Part shown: piece after piece, positions 37,120 through 45,271 of the stretch
How the letters are laid out: every line of letters starts with the position of its first letter
How positions within the stretch are numbered: position 1 is the first letter of the stretch
Origin: Bacteroidota bacterium
GTDB lineage: Bacteria; Bacteroidota; Bacteroidia; Chitinophagales; Saprospiraceae
Assembly: GCA_030147525.1 (NCBI GenBank)
Contig: JASBVF010000009.1
Location: forward strand, 1-45,271
Length of the DNA: 45,271 nucleotides
Direction of reading: 5' to 3'
Notes under the pieces: generated by a model
The model's input: the letters and a program-made list of their open reading frames with translations, nothing else
Database searches by the model: none
Told to the model about the DNA's origin: nothing
Made by a program: the position numbers and the translations under genes

Positions 37120-37214
37120 CAATTTTGATTTTTGATTCTTTGAATCTTGATTTTTGATTTTTGATTTTGGGACCTCAATCAAAAATCAAGTTTCAAAAAT
37201 CGAAGAATCTGAAA
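37120..37214. repeat. mirrored tandem-unit repeat, unit TTGATTTT
   Basis: The left arm (37120-37169) is an array of TTGATTTT with an internal GATTC-TTT-GAATC. The right arm (37175-37214) is the complementary array AATCAAAAATCAAG and onward. The loop is only a few bases. It lies between the divergent flippase and T9SS plug genes, so it cannot be a terminator for either. Confidence 0.88.
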
Positions 37215-37272
37215 CCATCTTATTTCCGGACAAAGGTTCGTTAAACTTCCTGTTTCGATGAAATTTTAGACC

Positions 37273-37280
37273 TATTTTTG
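37273..37280 (+). promoter_or_regulatory. -7 box for the T9SS plug gene
   Basis: TATTTTTG matches TAnnTTTG, 55 nt before the chosen ATG at 37336. Confidence 0.45.
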
Positions 37281-37335
37281 CTGAAATACGATGCAAATTG
37301 ACTCTGTACCCTATCAACCATTCCTAATTCTGATG

Positions 37336-38688
37336 ATGAAAAAAACACTTTTACTGCTTGCGCTTATTCTTCCCTCGTTTTGTTTTTCCCAGGATGAAAA
37401 CCTGCGTAACTACGACTACATCTACCTCAACAACATCAAATCGGTCACCTTTCACCTGAACGGACTGCTGGTAAGCATGCCCATCATGGAACTGGGCCGG
37501 GGTGGAAACCTGCTGCTCTCCTTCGACGACATGAACGAAGATTACGTGGACTATACCTATTCCGTCGTCCACTGCGACGCCAACTGGCAGCCTTCCAGCC
37601 TAACGGAATTCGAGTACCTGAATGGCTTTTCCAACCAGCGCATTGAGACGTACGACTACTCCTTCAAAGCAAAATCCATTTACACGCACTACCGCCTGCT
37701 ACTGCCCAACCGGGACATGCAGCTCACCAAATCAGGTAACTACCTGCTGAAGGTGTACGAAGACAACAACGGCAAACGCCTCGCCATCACCCGCCGTTTC
37801 ATGATTGTCGACCCGAAGGTGGAAATCATCCCAACCGTGACCCGACCGGCAGACGTGAGCAAGATGAACACGCACCAGGAAATAGATTTCGTGGTAAGCC
37901 ACGAGAAGTTTGAAGTCAGAAATCCCCGGCAGGAATTATCGGCTTTTGTGATCCAAAACGGGCGCTGGGACAACGCCATCACTGATATCAAACCACTGTT
38001 CAGCCGCCCAACAGAGCAACGATATGATTACCAGAATAAAATCATTTTCGAGGCCGGGAAGGAGTTTCGCTACCTTGACCTGCGGGGTTTGCGGTATCCG
38101 GCCCCCGGTATTTTTGCAGTTGAATTTTTGAACAACCAGTATGAAGTTCAGCTGGAGCAGGATCGCAAACGTGGAGATGCGCCCTACTTCGAATCGTTTG
38201 ACATCAACGGGCAATTCATCATCGAAAACACTGATGACGGCGACCGGCTTTTTATCGAACGGATTATTGCGCAGCAAGGTACTGCTGACCAACGGGCGCT
38301 GATTGAACTGGAGGGATCGGACGTCCACGACCTGCAAAGCGAATACGCCAACGTTTTCTTCTCGCTCTACAGCCCGACGGAATACGAAAATGAGGACATT
38401 TTCATTTTCGGCGGCCTGACCGACTGGCAACTGAAAGAGGAGTTCAGAATGACATACAACCCTGCCATCAACAGTTACGTGGCTAAATTGAAACTCAAGC
38501 AGGGCTACTACGATTACATGTATGCCATGCTTCCACGGGGTGGTAAAACACCAAGTTTCGACATCACGGAAGGGAGCTGGCACGAAACGGACAACAGTTA
38601 CACTATCCTGCTTTATTACCGGCCCTTCGGTGGGCGATACGATCAGCTCATCGGGGTGCGGACGTTTAGTTCGAGATTTGTCCGGTAG
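37336..38688 (+). CDS. type IX secretion system plug protein (DUF5103)
   Basis: Secreted protein of 450 aa. I chose the start giving the signal peptide MKKTLLLLALILPSFCFSQ; a codon 3 bp upstream is equally possible. The family is recognised by VTFHLNGLLVSMPIMELG, SVVHCDANWQPSSLTEFEYL and IYTHYRLLLPNRDM-type segments and the C-terminal TDNSYTILLYYRPFGGRYDQLIG. DUF5103 proteins include the plug of the SprA translocon in the type IX system, which exports proteins with C-terminal sorting domains. The presence of this gene implies T9SS elsewhere in the genome. Confidence 0.9.
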   Translation: MKKTLLLLALILPSFCFSQDENLRNYDYIYLNNIKSVTFHLNGLLVSMPIMELGRGGNLLLSFDDMNEDYVDYTYSVVHCDANWQPSSLTEFEYLNGFSNQRIETYDYSFKAKSIYTHYRLLLPNRDMQLTKSGNYLLKVYEDNNGKRLAITRRFMIVDPKVEIIPTVTRPADVSKMNTHQEIDFVVSHEKFEVRNPRQELSAFVIQNGRWDNAITDIKPLFSRPTEQRYDYQNKIIFEAGKEFRYLDLRGLRYPAPGIFAVEFLNNQYEVQLEQDRKRGDAPYFESFDINGQFIIENTDDGDRLFIERIIAQQGTADQRALIELEGSDVHDLQSEYANVFFSLYSPTEYENEDIFIFGGLTDWQLKEEFRMTYNPAINSYVAKLKLKQGYYDYMYAMLPRGGKTPSFDITEGSWHETDNSYTILLYYRPFGGRYDQLIGVRTFSSRFVR

Positions 38689-38875
38689 TGTTCATTTCTT
38701 TCCGGCAGGGTGCGAATTGAATTCACACCTTATCGGAAGAAAAAGAACAAATCCACACGGGATGGGGATTACTTAAAAACTTCGCCCGGCTTGTCATCTC
38801 GCACACTTTTTGAACAATGAAGGATGTTTAAACCTTGTTGGAAATTCACCCGGCAAGACCTAACCGATTTTAATC

Positions 38876-40843
38876 ATGAAGGGAAATCTGCTACATTTTT
38901 TTATAAAAAACATACTGCCCGCACTGCTGTTACTGGCATTTTCAGAAGGCTCTCACGCCCAGTCGAAAGCTGTGGAAAAGGCCAATGAGCTTTTCAAATA
39001 CAACCAATTCGCCGATGCGGCAGCACTGTACCAGCAGGCAATTGGCGAACTGGAAGCCGGTGGTAAGTCCGGCCGTGGTATGCTCAACCTGAAAACCAAA
39101 CTCGCCTACTGCTACCGCATGAATAACAAAATGGACTTGGCCGAAACGCTCTACGCCGAAGTGGTTCAGGATGAAAAAACGAAGTCCGATAACTACTTCT
39201 ACTACGCCGAGGCGCTGATGAGCAACGGCAAATACGAGGAGGCCAAAAAGTGGTTCTCTGACTACCTCGTACTGGAACCGGAGGATGAAAAAGCCAAACT
39301 CATGATCCAGTCCTGCGACCAGGCCCCGTTGATTCAACCTTACTTTCAATACCTTGACATTCAGGAATTTGCGCATAATTCGCCTGCCGATGACAACGCC
39401 CCGCTGCTCTGGCAAGGCGGCGTCCTGTTCTCCTCCGATCGCCAAACAGGCGTGAAATTGCTGAAGGAAAAATCGGGCTGGACAGGCCGGGACTATCTCG
39501 ATCTTTATTTCAGTGAAAAACTGCCGGATGGCGGCTTTGGCGAGCCGAAGCAGTTTTCCTCCAAACTCAGCGAAACCAACAAAAACACCGGCAATGCCTC
39601 CGTCACTGCCGATGGCTCTGAAATTTATTTCACCCGCAACGACAATGTACTCAACAAGCAGGACGCCTACAGCCTCCAGCTTTTCAGGGCCACTTCCACC
39701 GGCAGCGACCGCTGGAAGAGCGTGGACAAACTTTCGTTTTGTTCCCCGAATTACAACTTCATGCACCCGGCCATTTCGCCCGACGGGCAGACGCTGTACT
39801 TCGTAACCAACAAAGCAGGCGGCGAGGGCGGCACCGACATCTGGGTCGCCCAGCGCAAGGGCGACGATTGGGAACGGCCTGAAAACCTCGGTCCTGTCGT
39901 CAACACGCCGTTCAACGAGGGCTTCCCGTTCGTGGACACGCTGGGCAGGCTTTATTTTTGTTCAAAAGGCCATCCCGGCTTCGGCGGCTTCGACATTTTT
40001 GTTACGGAAAAAAACACTGACGGCACCTGGGCAACGCCCCGCAACCTCGGCAAGCCCATCAACAGCTCACTCGACGATATCTCCATTTACATTGTACCGG
40101 ACCAGCGCAGCGGCATGTTCACCAGCTCCCGCAGCGGTGGCGACGACGACATCTATCTTTTTACCGTTCTGGATGAAGCACCGGCCGAACAGCCGGTTGT
40201 TTTAACCCCAAAGAAAGAAGAAGTACCGATAGAAGAAAAGAAAATAAACCAGGTAGACAGCGATGAAAAAATGGAGGAAGCCATTCCTCTGCCCGTAAAA
40301 AAAGAGGAAGCCGTGCCGGTAAAAATCCCTGTTTCAACAGAAAAAAAGACTCGGGATACTGCGCCGGAAGTTGAAGAAAAAGTGCTCGCTCCGATAGAAA
40401 ACCCTGCCCCGAAAGACCTCGCCTCGTTCAGCGATTTCATCCAAAAACTGGAAAGTGAAACGCTGATTTCCGGCGAACGCTTCCGGCTCGACAATGCCGT
40501 TTTCGACCCCAACATCTGGCAACTGACACCTCGTGTATCCACCATGCTCGACAAGCTCGTGGATTTGCTGCGTCAGTATCCCTCACTGAAAATCGAGCTC
40601 AGCGCTCACACCGAAGCACTCGGCATCGACGAGGCAAACCTCGAACTCTCGCAAAACCGGGTTCAGATTGCCCTTGACTACATCGTCAAGGAAGGTATTT
40701 CAAAAGATCGCATCGCCATCAAAGCCTGCGGCGAAACCCTGCCACTGAACCACTGCAAAAACGACGTGCCTTGCAGCACGGAGGAACATCAATTCAACCA
40801 GCGCCTGGAAATCAAAGTGCTGGCGCTCAACGGCAAGTGGTAG
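38876..40843 (+). CDS. PorE-like TPR/PD40/OmpA protein
   Basis: Envelope protein of 655 aa with four parts. There is a signal peptide (1-28), then TPR-like helices (30-145; KANELFKYNQFADAAALYQQAI). PD40/WD40-like beta-propeller blades follow (about 170-435; HPAISPDGQTLYFVTNKAGG, GTDIWVAQRKGDDW). A Glu/Lys/Pro-rich linker (440-515) leads to an OmpA-like peptidoglycan-binding domain (540-650; ELSAHTEALG and HQFNQRLEIKV). This order is that of PorE, which anchors the type IX machine to peptidoglycan. It follows the DUF5103 gene by 187 bp. Many Bacteroidota carry paralogues, so a T9SS role is likely but not certain. Confidence 0.88.
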   Translation: MKGNLLHFFIKNILPALLLLAFSEGSHAQSKAVEKANELFKYNQFADAAALYQQAIGELEAGGKSGRGMLNLKTKLAYCYRMNNKMDLAETLYAEVVQDEKTKSDNYFYYAEALMSNGKYEEAKKWFSDYLVLEPEDEKAKLMIQSCDQAPLIQPYFQYLDIQEFAHNSPADDNAPLLWQGGVLFSSDRQTGVKLLKEKSGWTGRDYLDLYFSEKLPDGGFGEPKQFSSKLSETNKNTGNASVTADGSEIYFTRNDNVLNKQDAYSLQLFRATSTGSDRWKSVDKLSFCSPNYNFMHPAISPDGQTLYFVTNKAGGEGGTDIWVAQRKGDDWERPENLGPVVNTPFNEGFPFVDTLGRLYFCSKGHPGFGGFDIFVTEKNTDGTWATPRNLGKPINSSLDDISIYIVPDQRSGMFTSSRSGGDDDIYLFTVLDEAPAEQPVVLTPKKEEVPIEEKKINQVDSDEKMEEAIPLPVKKEEAVPVKIPVSTEKKTRDTAPEVEEKVLAPIENPAPKDLASFSDFIQKLESETLISGERFRLDNAVFDPNIWQLTPRVSTMLDKLVDLLRQYPSLKIELSAHTEALGIDEANLELSQNRVQIALDYIVKEGISKDRIAIKACGETLPLNHCKNDVPCSTEEHQFNQRLEIKVLALNGKW

Positions 40844-40848
40844 GATTA

Positions 40849-41748
40849 TCAGAGAATTTCCAGCACTTTTATTTTGAAAATGACCACCGAGTTGGCAGGG
40901 ATTTTACCAACCGGCACCGGGCCGTAGGCCAGTTTGGAAGGCACCAGCAGCCAGCCTTCGCTGCCTTTATTGAAAAATTGCAGCCCCTCTTCCCAGCCTT
41001 GAATCACGCTGGCGCCACCAAGCGTAAACTCGAATGGCTTCTCGGAAGCTTCAAATAAATTTCCATCTAAAAAATAGCCTTCGTAATTGATTTTCAGCCG
41101 ATTACCTTTTTTTGCGGGAGCGCCCTTGCCAGGTTTGGTGATGACGTAGCTGAGGCCGGAAGGTGTTCGTTTCGTGCGCAATTGGTTGGCAGCGGCATAC
41201 TCCTCGATGAGGCGGACGTCCGTATTGAATTGCGATTTCTTTTGATGTTCAAACTCCGCCCGTTCCCGCTCCTCCAGCTCCCGCATGTAGCGGTCGTACT
41301 GGTCAAAATCCATTACGTCGAGCAACTCCACCTCGTACATCAACGGACTGTTTGGCGGTACCGAACCCTCAACCCCGTACTGCTGATAACCCATCACAGG
41401 AGGAATGAAAAGCGTGGTTTTCCCACCCATTTTCATCAGTTGAACACCTTGGTCGAGGCCCTTGATGACCTCCCGGTTGCCTACCTGAAAAACGAACGGA
41501 TTGCCTGCCTCCGACTCGTCGAACACCGTACTGTCCAGCAGCATGGCCTTGTACCGGATCAGCACGTAGTCGCCGTCTTTGGGTGAAATACCACTGCCGG
41601 GACTGTTTGCGAGGTAGTGCAAACCATCGGGCGTGGACCTGGCCTGGAGATTATTTTGACGAAGAAAGTTTTCAAGTGAAAGAGGCTGGGCGACGGCCGT
41701 TGAAAGCGACATCCACCCGAAAACGAGCAGTAAAAAATGATTTTTCAT
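40849..41748 (-). CDS. double-domain FKBP-type peptidyl-prolyl isomerase
   Basis: Exported isomerase of 299 aa with signal peptide (1-20) and two FKBP domains (about 50-135 and 205-298), each with the central GVQLMKMGGKTTLFIPPVMGYG-like core. The first reads VIKGLDQGVQLMKMGG and the second VIQGWEEGLQFFNKGSEGW. It would assist folding of exported proteins in the periplasm or outer envelope. The charged helix between the domains (RYMRELEERERAEFEHQKK) acts as a linker. It is convergent with the PorE-like gene, 5 bp apart. Confidence 0.92.
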   Translation of the reverse strand: MKNHFLLLVFGWMSLSTAVAQPLSLENFLRQNNLQARSTPDGLHYLANSPGSGISPKDGDYVLIRYKAMLLDSTVFDESEAGNPFVFQVGNREVIKGLDQGVQLMKMGGKTTLFIPPVMGYQQYGVEGSVPPNSPLMYEVELLDVMDFDQYDRYMRELEERERAEFEHQKKSQFNTDVRLIEEYAAANQLRTKRTPSGLSYVITKPGKGAPAKKGNRLKINYEGYFLDGNLFEASEKPFEFTLGGASVIQGWEEGLQFFNKGSEGWLLVPSKLAYGPVPVGKIPANSVVIFKIKVLEIL

Positions 41749-41914
41749 CGGGCTGTAAAGTTTGCGTTTTATAAAATTTCTCGACTTTTGGTTTCAGAGG
41801 CTCTTGAAGTTCAATGGGTTTGGAGGCTGGATACAACCTGAAGAAGAACAAAATTCAGAGTAGGACTTTCCCTCAAATCCACAGATACCCAAGGCATGAC
41901 AAACCATTCAGAAC

Positions 41915-43204
41915 ATGACAACGCAAAAATACCACCGATGCGCATGGCTCACACTATTGTTTTTTTCCATATTTATTTTTTTGGGTAAAACACAGCCTGC
42001 CAGCCTCTACCTCCTCGAACCCGATCGGGTTTTTGACGGTGAAAACATGCACGAGGGCTGGGCCGTACTCATAGACGGTGAAAAAATCGCTGCCGCCGGC
42101 CCAAAAAACAGCATCAAACTACCCGGCGACCGCCGAACTGAAGTGCTCCCATTGCCCGGCTGCACGCTGCTGCCAGGCCTCATCGAAGGCCATTCCCACC
42201 TGCTGCTCCATCCCTACAACGAAACCTCCTGGAACGATCAGGTGCTCGTGGAAAGCGAGGCCGAGCGGGTTGCCAGAGCTACCGTCCATGCCCGAAATAC
42301 GCTGCGGGCAGGCTTCACCACCGTGCGTGACCTCGGCTCGGAGGGCGCCGGCTACGCCGATGTGGGGCTCAAAAAAGCCATTGAAAAAGGCGTCATTCCA
42401 GGGCCTCGGATGCTCGTTGCAGGCCCTGCCATCGTTGCGACCGGCAGCTACGGCCCGAAGGGTTTCGCCCCGCACGTAGAGGTGCCGCTCGGCGCCGAGG
42501 AAGCTGATGGAGTGGACGATTTGATCAAAGTCGTGCGGCGGCAAATTGGCAACGGGGTGGACATCGTGAAGGTATACGCCGACTACCGTTGGGGGCCGAA
42601 CGGGGAGGCGATGCCCACTTTTTCAGTGGAGGAATTGCGTTTAATGGTTGAAACGGCAGCCAGTTCGGGCCGCCCGGTGGTGGCGCATGCGTCCACACCG
42701 GAAGGAATGCGGCGGGCGACCCTTGCAGGGGTGAAAACCATCGAACATGGCGATGGAGGCACACTTGAAGTATTTCAACTGATGAAAGAAAAAGGTGTGG
42801 CACTCTGCCCAACCCTGGCGGCAGGGAATGCCATTTCACAATACCGTGGCTGGCAGAAAAGCAGCCAGCCGGAGCCGGCACGTATCGTGGAGAAGCGGAA
42901 AAGTTTTACAGCAGCGCTTGCATCCGGCGTCACGATTTGCGCCGGTGGCGATGTGGGCGTTTTCACCCACGGTGACAATGTGCGGGAGTTGGAAATGATG
43001 GTGGAATACGGCATGAAACCGCTGGAAGTTTTGCGTTCGGTGACGTCGGTAAATGCACAGATATTTGACCTGAGTAAAAAGCTGGGATCAGTGAAACCCG
43101 GGCTACTCGCCGATTTAATTGTGGTGAAAGGCAATCCCGCCAGCGATATGCGCCAACTCCGGGATGTTAAACTGGTGATGAAAGGTGGGGTCATTATTGA
43201 TTAA
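41915..43204 (+). CDS. secreted metal-dependent amidohydrolase
   Basis: Hydrolase of 429 aa with a signal peptide (ending GKTQ). The binuclear metal site of the amidohydrolase superfamily is visible: LIEGHSHLLLHP (HxH), VDIVKVYAD (bridging Lys), VVAHAST, TIEHGDGG and CAGGDVGVFTHG (catalytic Asp). Close relatives are imidazolonepropionase-like or Xaa-Pro/prolidase-type enzymes, and the substrate is usually a dipeptide or cyclic amide. The C-terminal LADLIVVKGNPASDM is the usual closing beta-sandwich. It is divergent from the FKBP gene. Confidence 0.93.
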   Translation: MTTQKYHRCAWLTLLFFSIFIFLGKTQPASLYLLEPDRVFDGENMHEGWAVLIDGEKIAAAGPKNSIKLPGDRRTEVLPLPGCTLLPGLIEGHSHLLLHPYNETSWNDQVLVESEAERVARATVHARNTLRAGFTTVRDLGSEGAGYADVGLKKAIEKGVIPGPRMLVAGPAIVATGSYGPKGFAPHVEVPLGAEEADGVDDLIKVVRRQIGNGVDIVKVYADYRWGPNGEAMPTFSVEELRLMVETAASSGRPVVAHASTPEGMRRATLAGVKTIEHGDGGTLEVFQLMKEKGVALCPTLAAGNAISQYRGWQKSSQPEPARIVEKRKSFTAALASGVTICAGGDVGVFTHGDNVRELEMMVEYGMKPLEVLRSVTSVNAQIFDLSKKLGSVKPGLLADLIVVKGNPASDMRQLRDVKLVMKGGVIID

Positions 43205-43474
43205 AATTCCCAATGGTGCGCAGCATATCGTTTTTTCAAAATATTTGCCCACGAACAACTGTAAACAACTGAAAACAAGCGGATTGTCCTGCCATTTCAA
43301 AATTACACAGAAAATATCCGGTTAAAAATCAAGCAATTCAGAAACTGCAAGCCGCCGAAATCCCCATCAATTAGCAGAAAAATTAAATTTATTAGCTTTT
43401 AAAAAATATTAGCAACTTTTTGAATATTGAGTAAGAAAGCCCCATACTTGCCTACGATTTAACCCGGTGATGCT

Positions 43475-43482
43475 TAACTTTG
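43475..43482 (+). promoter_or_regulatory. promoter-like box in the 43.2-44.1 kb gap
   Basis: TAACTTTG matches TAnnTTTG, with TTG at 43448-43450 (24-nt spacer). Transcription from here would give a leader of about 630 nt to the gene at 44116. Confidence 0.5.
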
Positions 43483-43778
43483 CAGTCCAAAAACAGATTT
43501 ATTCTGTTCATACCTATTTGAAAACTTACCACCTCTGACCTTACCTAAAGAAACAACAGCCCGGCATATCTAAACACGAAACAAAGACCAGGTGCCTTAG
43601 CTTTAAACTATTTGGAGAAAAGCAAAAACAGGTAAACCTTGAATCGAGTGACGACTACACACAACGTGCGTACAGATTATCTATTATTCATACCGCTGGG
43701 CTTTCATGCCCGGATTACCCACTATTCTCAGCCCTGTGATTCGCCATCGAATCTTTACAAGGAGTTGACAGGCGTAGC

Positions 43779-43804
43779 TGGCGGCAATCGTACTTTTGCC
43801 GCCA
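43779..43804 (+). ncRNA. strong hairpin in a putative leader RNA
   Basis: TGGCGGCAA (43779-43787) and TTGCCGCCA (43796-43804) form a perfect 9-bp stem with loop TCGTACTT. There is no T run after it, so it is not a standard terminator. Confidence 0.5.
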
Positions 43805-44115
43805 ACATACGCCTTCAATTGTGTGATGTTCCAACTCAGATATCAGATTTCAGCATAAAAAATACCTCTTGGCAAACGGACTTGCAACCGGGCTATCAAC
43901 CTGCATGAAATGCGATAGCCGCGTAGCTTCCGGATGCTGTGCAATTTCAAATTGAATCAAATCCTGATTACCCAAATGAATAACATAGCGAACCGAAAAC
44001 TTTCGCTAATTAGCCTTTTTAGCTGTGAAAGCAGTAGACCCCGACCATACAAATCCTTGGGAGGCAAATGATTCATTAACAATCTTAAGTACACGAAGGG
44101 AACCGATTAACAACT

Positions 44116-45133
44116 ATGAACAACCCAAAGCTACACTTTACAGCCATCACTGTTATCCTGTTTATGGCTTTCCACATGCCCGGGCAATCACTTCACGCCT
44201 ATGCACGGCAGTCGAATGAAACGTTGAGGCTTTACGACTACTCATCCGCCTCTAATCAGCTGATGCTTTCTTACAAAGATCAGGGGCTTCAAATTGATGA
44301 CCTGCTGACGAAAAAGCTGAGTGCACATCAGCTGAGTATTTTCAAAGTAACTGAAAGCATTTTTAATAAAATGCCCGATTCGCTGAAAACCAACCTCAAC
44401 GGAAGTGCGATCCTTCATGCCGCCAACGTCAAAAAAGACCAGGGTAAGTATGGCCAGGCAGCTCATTTGTATAAAAAATATTTAGATGCGCACGCCGACA
44501 CCAGTGATTTGATTTACCAAAAAGCAAAAATTGACCTTAAAAACTGCCTGCAGGCAAAGGAAAGTATCGGAAATGCATCAAGGATCAAAGTAGTCCATCT
44601 GGGCGAAAATATTAATACAGCCCACCCGGATTTTGCCCCGCTGCGGTATGCCGACAAACTTTACTTCTCCTCCTCCTGGCAGGAAACTCCGAAGTCAAAA
44701 CCCGTTACCAGAATCTACGCTGCCATTCAGGATGACCCGGCTAAGCTCATCCCTGAAAATACAGACAGAAAGGACGCCCACTCATCCCACATGTCGCTGA
44801 CGGCTGACGGCAGAAGGATGTACTTCACCATTTGTCAAGATCATTCTCCCGGCGAACACATCTGTCAGATTTTTTATCGTGAAAGAAAATACGAAGGAGA
44901 CTGGACTGCGCCCAGGCGCCTGCCTCGCAACGTGATCATGGAAGGATTTACGAGCACTCAACCGGCTGCCGGATATGATAAGTCCCTGAAAAAAGAGGTG
45001 CTTTTCTTCGCTTCTGACCGGCCCGGAGGGCAGGGGGGCATGGATATCTGGTGCTCGGTCATCGAAAGGGACGGTACGTTTGGCAATCCGTTCCCGCTAC
45101 CCTTCAACACACCACAGGACGACATCACACCAT
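44116..45133 (+). pseudogene. PD40-type envelope protein gene, interrupted by an IS at the window end
   Basis: From ATG 44116 the protein starts MNNPKLHFTAITVILFMAFH (signal peptide). A TPR-like helical part follows (KYGQAAHLYKKYLDAHADTS), then beta-propeller strands with PD40 motifs (HMSLTADGRRMYFTI, LFFASDRPGGQGGMDIWC, FGNPFPLPFNTPQDDITP). At that point homologues continue with the next blade, but here the sequence becomes unrelated (about 45133 onward) and enters what looks like an IS end. The frame stays open to the window edge, so the end seen is arbitrary. It is related in layout to 38876-40843 and would probably have had an OmpA domain. Confidence 0.7.
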
Positions 45134-45173
45134 TAGACTTGTTGGGGCATAACTCGTTGAGAATCAATCGTTG

Positions 45174-45181
45174 TATTTTTG
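45174..45181 (+). promoter_or_regulatory. -7 box of the transposase gene
   Basis: TATTTTTG matches TAnnTTTG and ends 15 nt before the transposase ATG. Confidence 0.45.
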
Positions 45182-45196
45182 CTTCAAAAACGAGCT

Positions 45197-45271
45197 ATGA
45201 GCACCATATTTACAAATGTCAAAACAGATCGTCAATTCAGCGCAACGACCGGATTTACAAAAATCCAGTTC
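45197..45271 (+). CDS. transposase, N-terminal 25 codons (IS5-like, partial)
   Basis: Only the first 25 residues are in the window. The segment TDRQFSATTGFTKIQF resembles the N-terminus of IS5-group/DDE transposases (typical pattern T-D-R-x-F/W-x-A-x-T-G-L/F). It is in a different frame from the interrupted PD40 gene. The assignment is tentative given the length. Confidence 0.55.
   Translation, partial: MSTIFTNVKTDRQFSATTGFTKIQF

Larger units (their letters stand above)
43205..44115. other. 911-bp region without a credible gene
   Basis: An A/T-rich first part is followed by a promoter-like box at 43475-43482 and about 630 bases up to the next gene. A TTG-start reading at 43639-43908 has no family resemblance and crosses a strong hairpin, so I do not call it. 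The region holds hairpins at 43779-43804, near 43907-43950 (TGAAATGC paired with GCAATTTCA) and near 43986-44010 (AGCGAA with TTCGCT). It could be a structured 5' leader or a separate small RNA. Confidence 0.5.
45133..45271 (+). mobile_element. left end of an insertion sequence
   Basis: After the abrupt break in the PD40 gene there are about 60 non-coding bases beginning TTAGACTTGTTGGGGCATAA, a promoter box, and the first codons of a transposase-like protein. The exact boundary and the target duplication cannot be fixed because the right end is outside the window. Confidence 0.55.

Noticed and set aside
38942-39766. Antisense frame of 274 codons in the PorE-like gene
   Set aside because: No signal or motif; opposite-strand protein has clear TPR, PD40 and OmpA domains.
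43639-43908. Possible 89-codon gene with TTG start in the 43.2-44.1 kb gap
   Set aside because: No recognisable family, no start context, and it crosses a perfect 9-bp hairpin; a structured RNA explains the region better.

Overview
The window looks like a chromosomal stretch of a Bacteroidota bacterium, most probably from the Saprospiria/Lewinella side of the phylum. The support is indirect but consistent: many starts are preceded by the Bacteroidota -7 box TAnnTTTG, and there is a type IX secretion plug protein, a TPR/PD40/OmpA protein of the PorE kind, DUF5723 and DUF4286 proteins, and single-chain glycine dehydrogenase. No rRNA, tRNA, CRISPR array or prophage was seen. Genes lie on both strands in short runs, with many convergent ends that touch or overlap.

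Layout. (1) 1-6.95 kb: a minus-strand heavy-metal RND efflux operon (small His/Cys-rich secreted protein, CzcA-type pump, TolC-type channel, CzcB-type adaptor). A plus-strand VapBC-like toxin-antitoxin pair sits between the channel and adaptor genes. (2) 7-14.7 kb: a DEAD-box RNA helicase with a long leader, a SulP anion transporter, an MntA-HepT toxin-antitoxin pair, and gcvP. (3) 14.7-20.4 kb: a second VapBC-like pair, two DinB-superfamily proteins, a GNAT acetyltransferase, a secreted Trp-repeat protein, a DUF4286 protein, a small lipoprotein-like protein, and a YndJ/DUF1990 pair. (4) 20.4-29.8 kb: a sugar nucleotidyltransferase, a metal ABC permease fused to an MntR-like repressor, a secreted protein of unknown function, a DUF5723 outer-membrane protein, DgkA, an EEP-family membrane phosphodiesterase, TadA, GuaB and a 3-methyladenine DNA glycosylase. 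(5) 29.8-37.1 kb: a surface-polysaccharide block with two tandem paralogous GT4 glycosyltransferases, AsnB and a flippase. It is interrupted by a third toxin-antitoxin pair whose toxin is frameshifted, followed by a decayed copy of an asnB 3' end. (6) 37.3-45.3 kb: the type IX secretion plug protein, the PorE-like protein, a double FKBP isomerase, an amidohydrolase, a 0.9-kb non-coding region with hairpins, and a PD40-type gene that appears to be cut by an insertion sequence at the window edge.

The strongest signal not explained by gene families is a set of intergenic low-complexity elements. Each is built from a short degenerate tandem unit of about 7-10 bp, and at most sites the unit array faces its own reverse complement, giving a long imperfect hairpin. 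The unit sequence differs from site to site (GGATTGAA, GTAGGCGA, TTGATTTT, CGCAGATT, GATTTACGA and others) while the architecture is shared. Several of these hairpins end 3-17 nt before a start codon. I know of no named element with this behaviour, and this is my best candidate for something undescribed. The accumulation of four toxin-antitoxin modules, a 122-bp tandem duplication, gene remnants and an IS all point to a locally plastic region.
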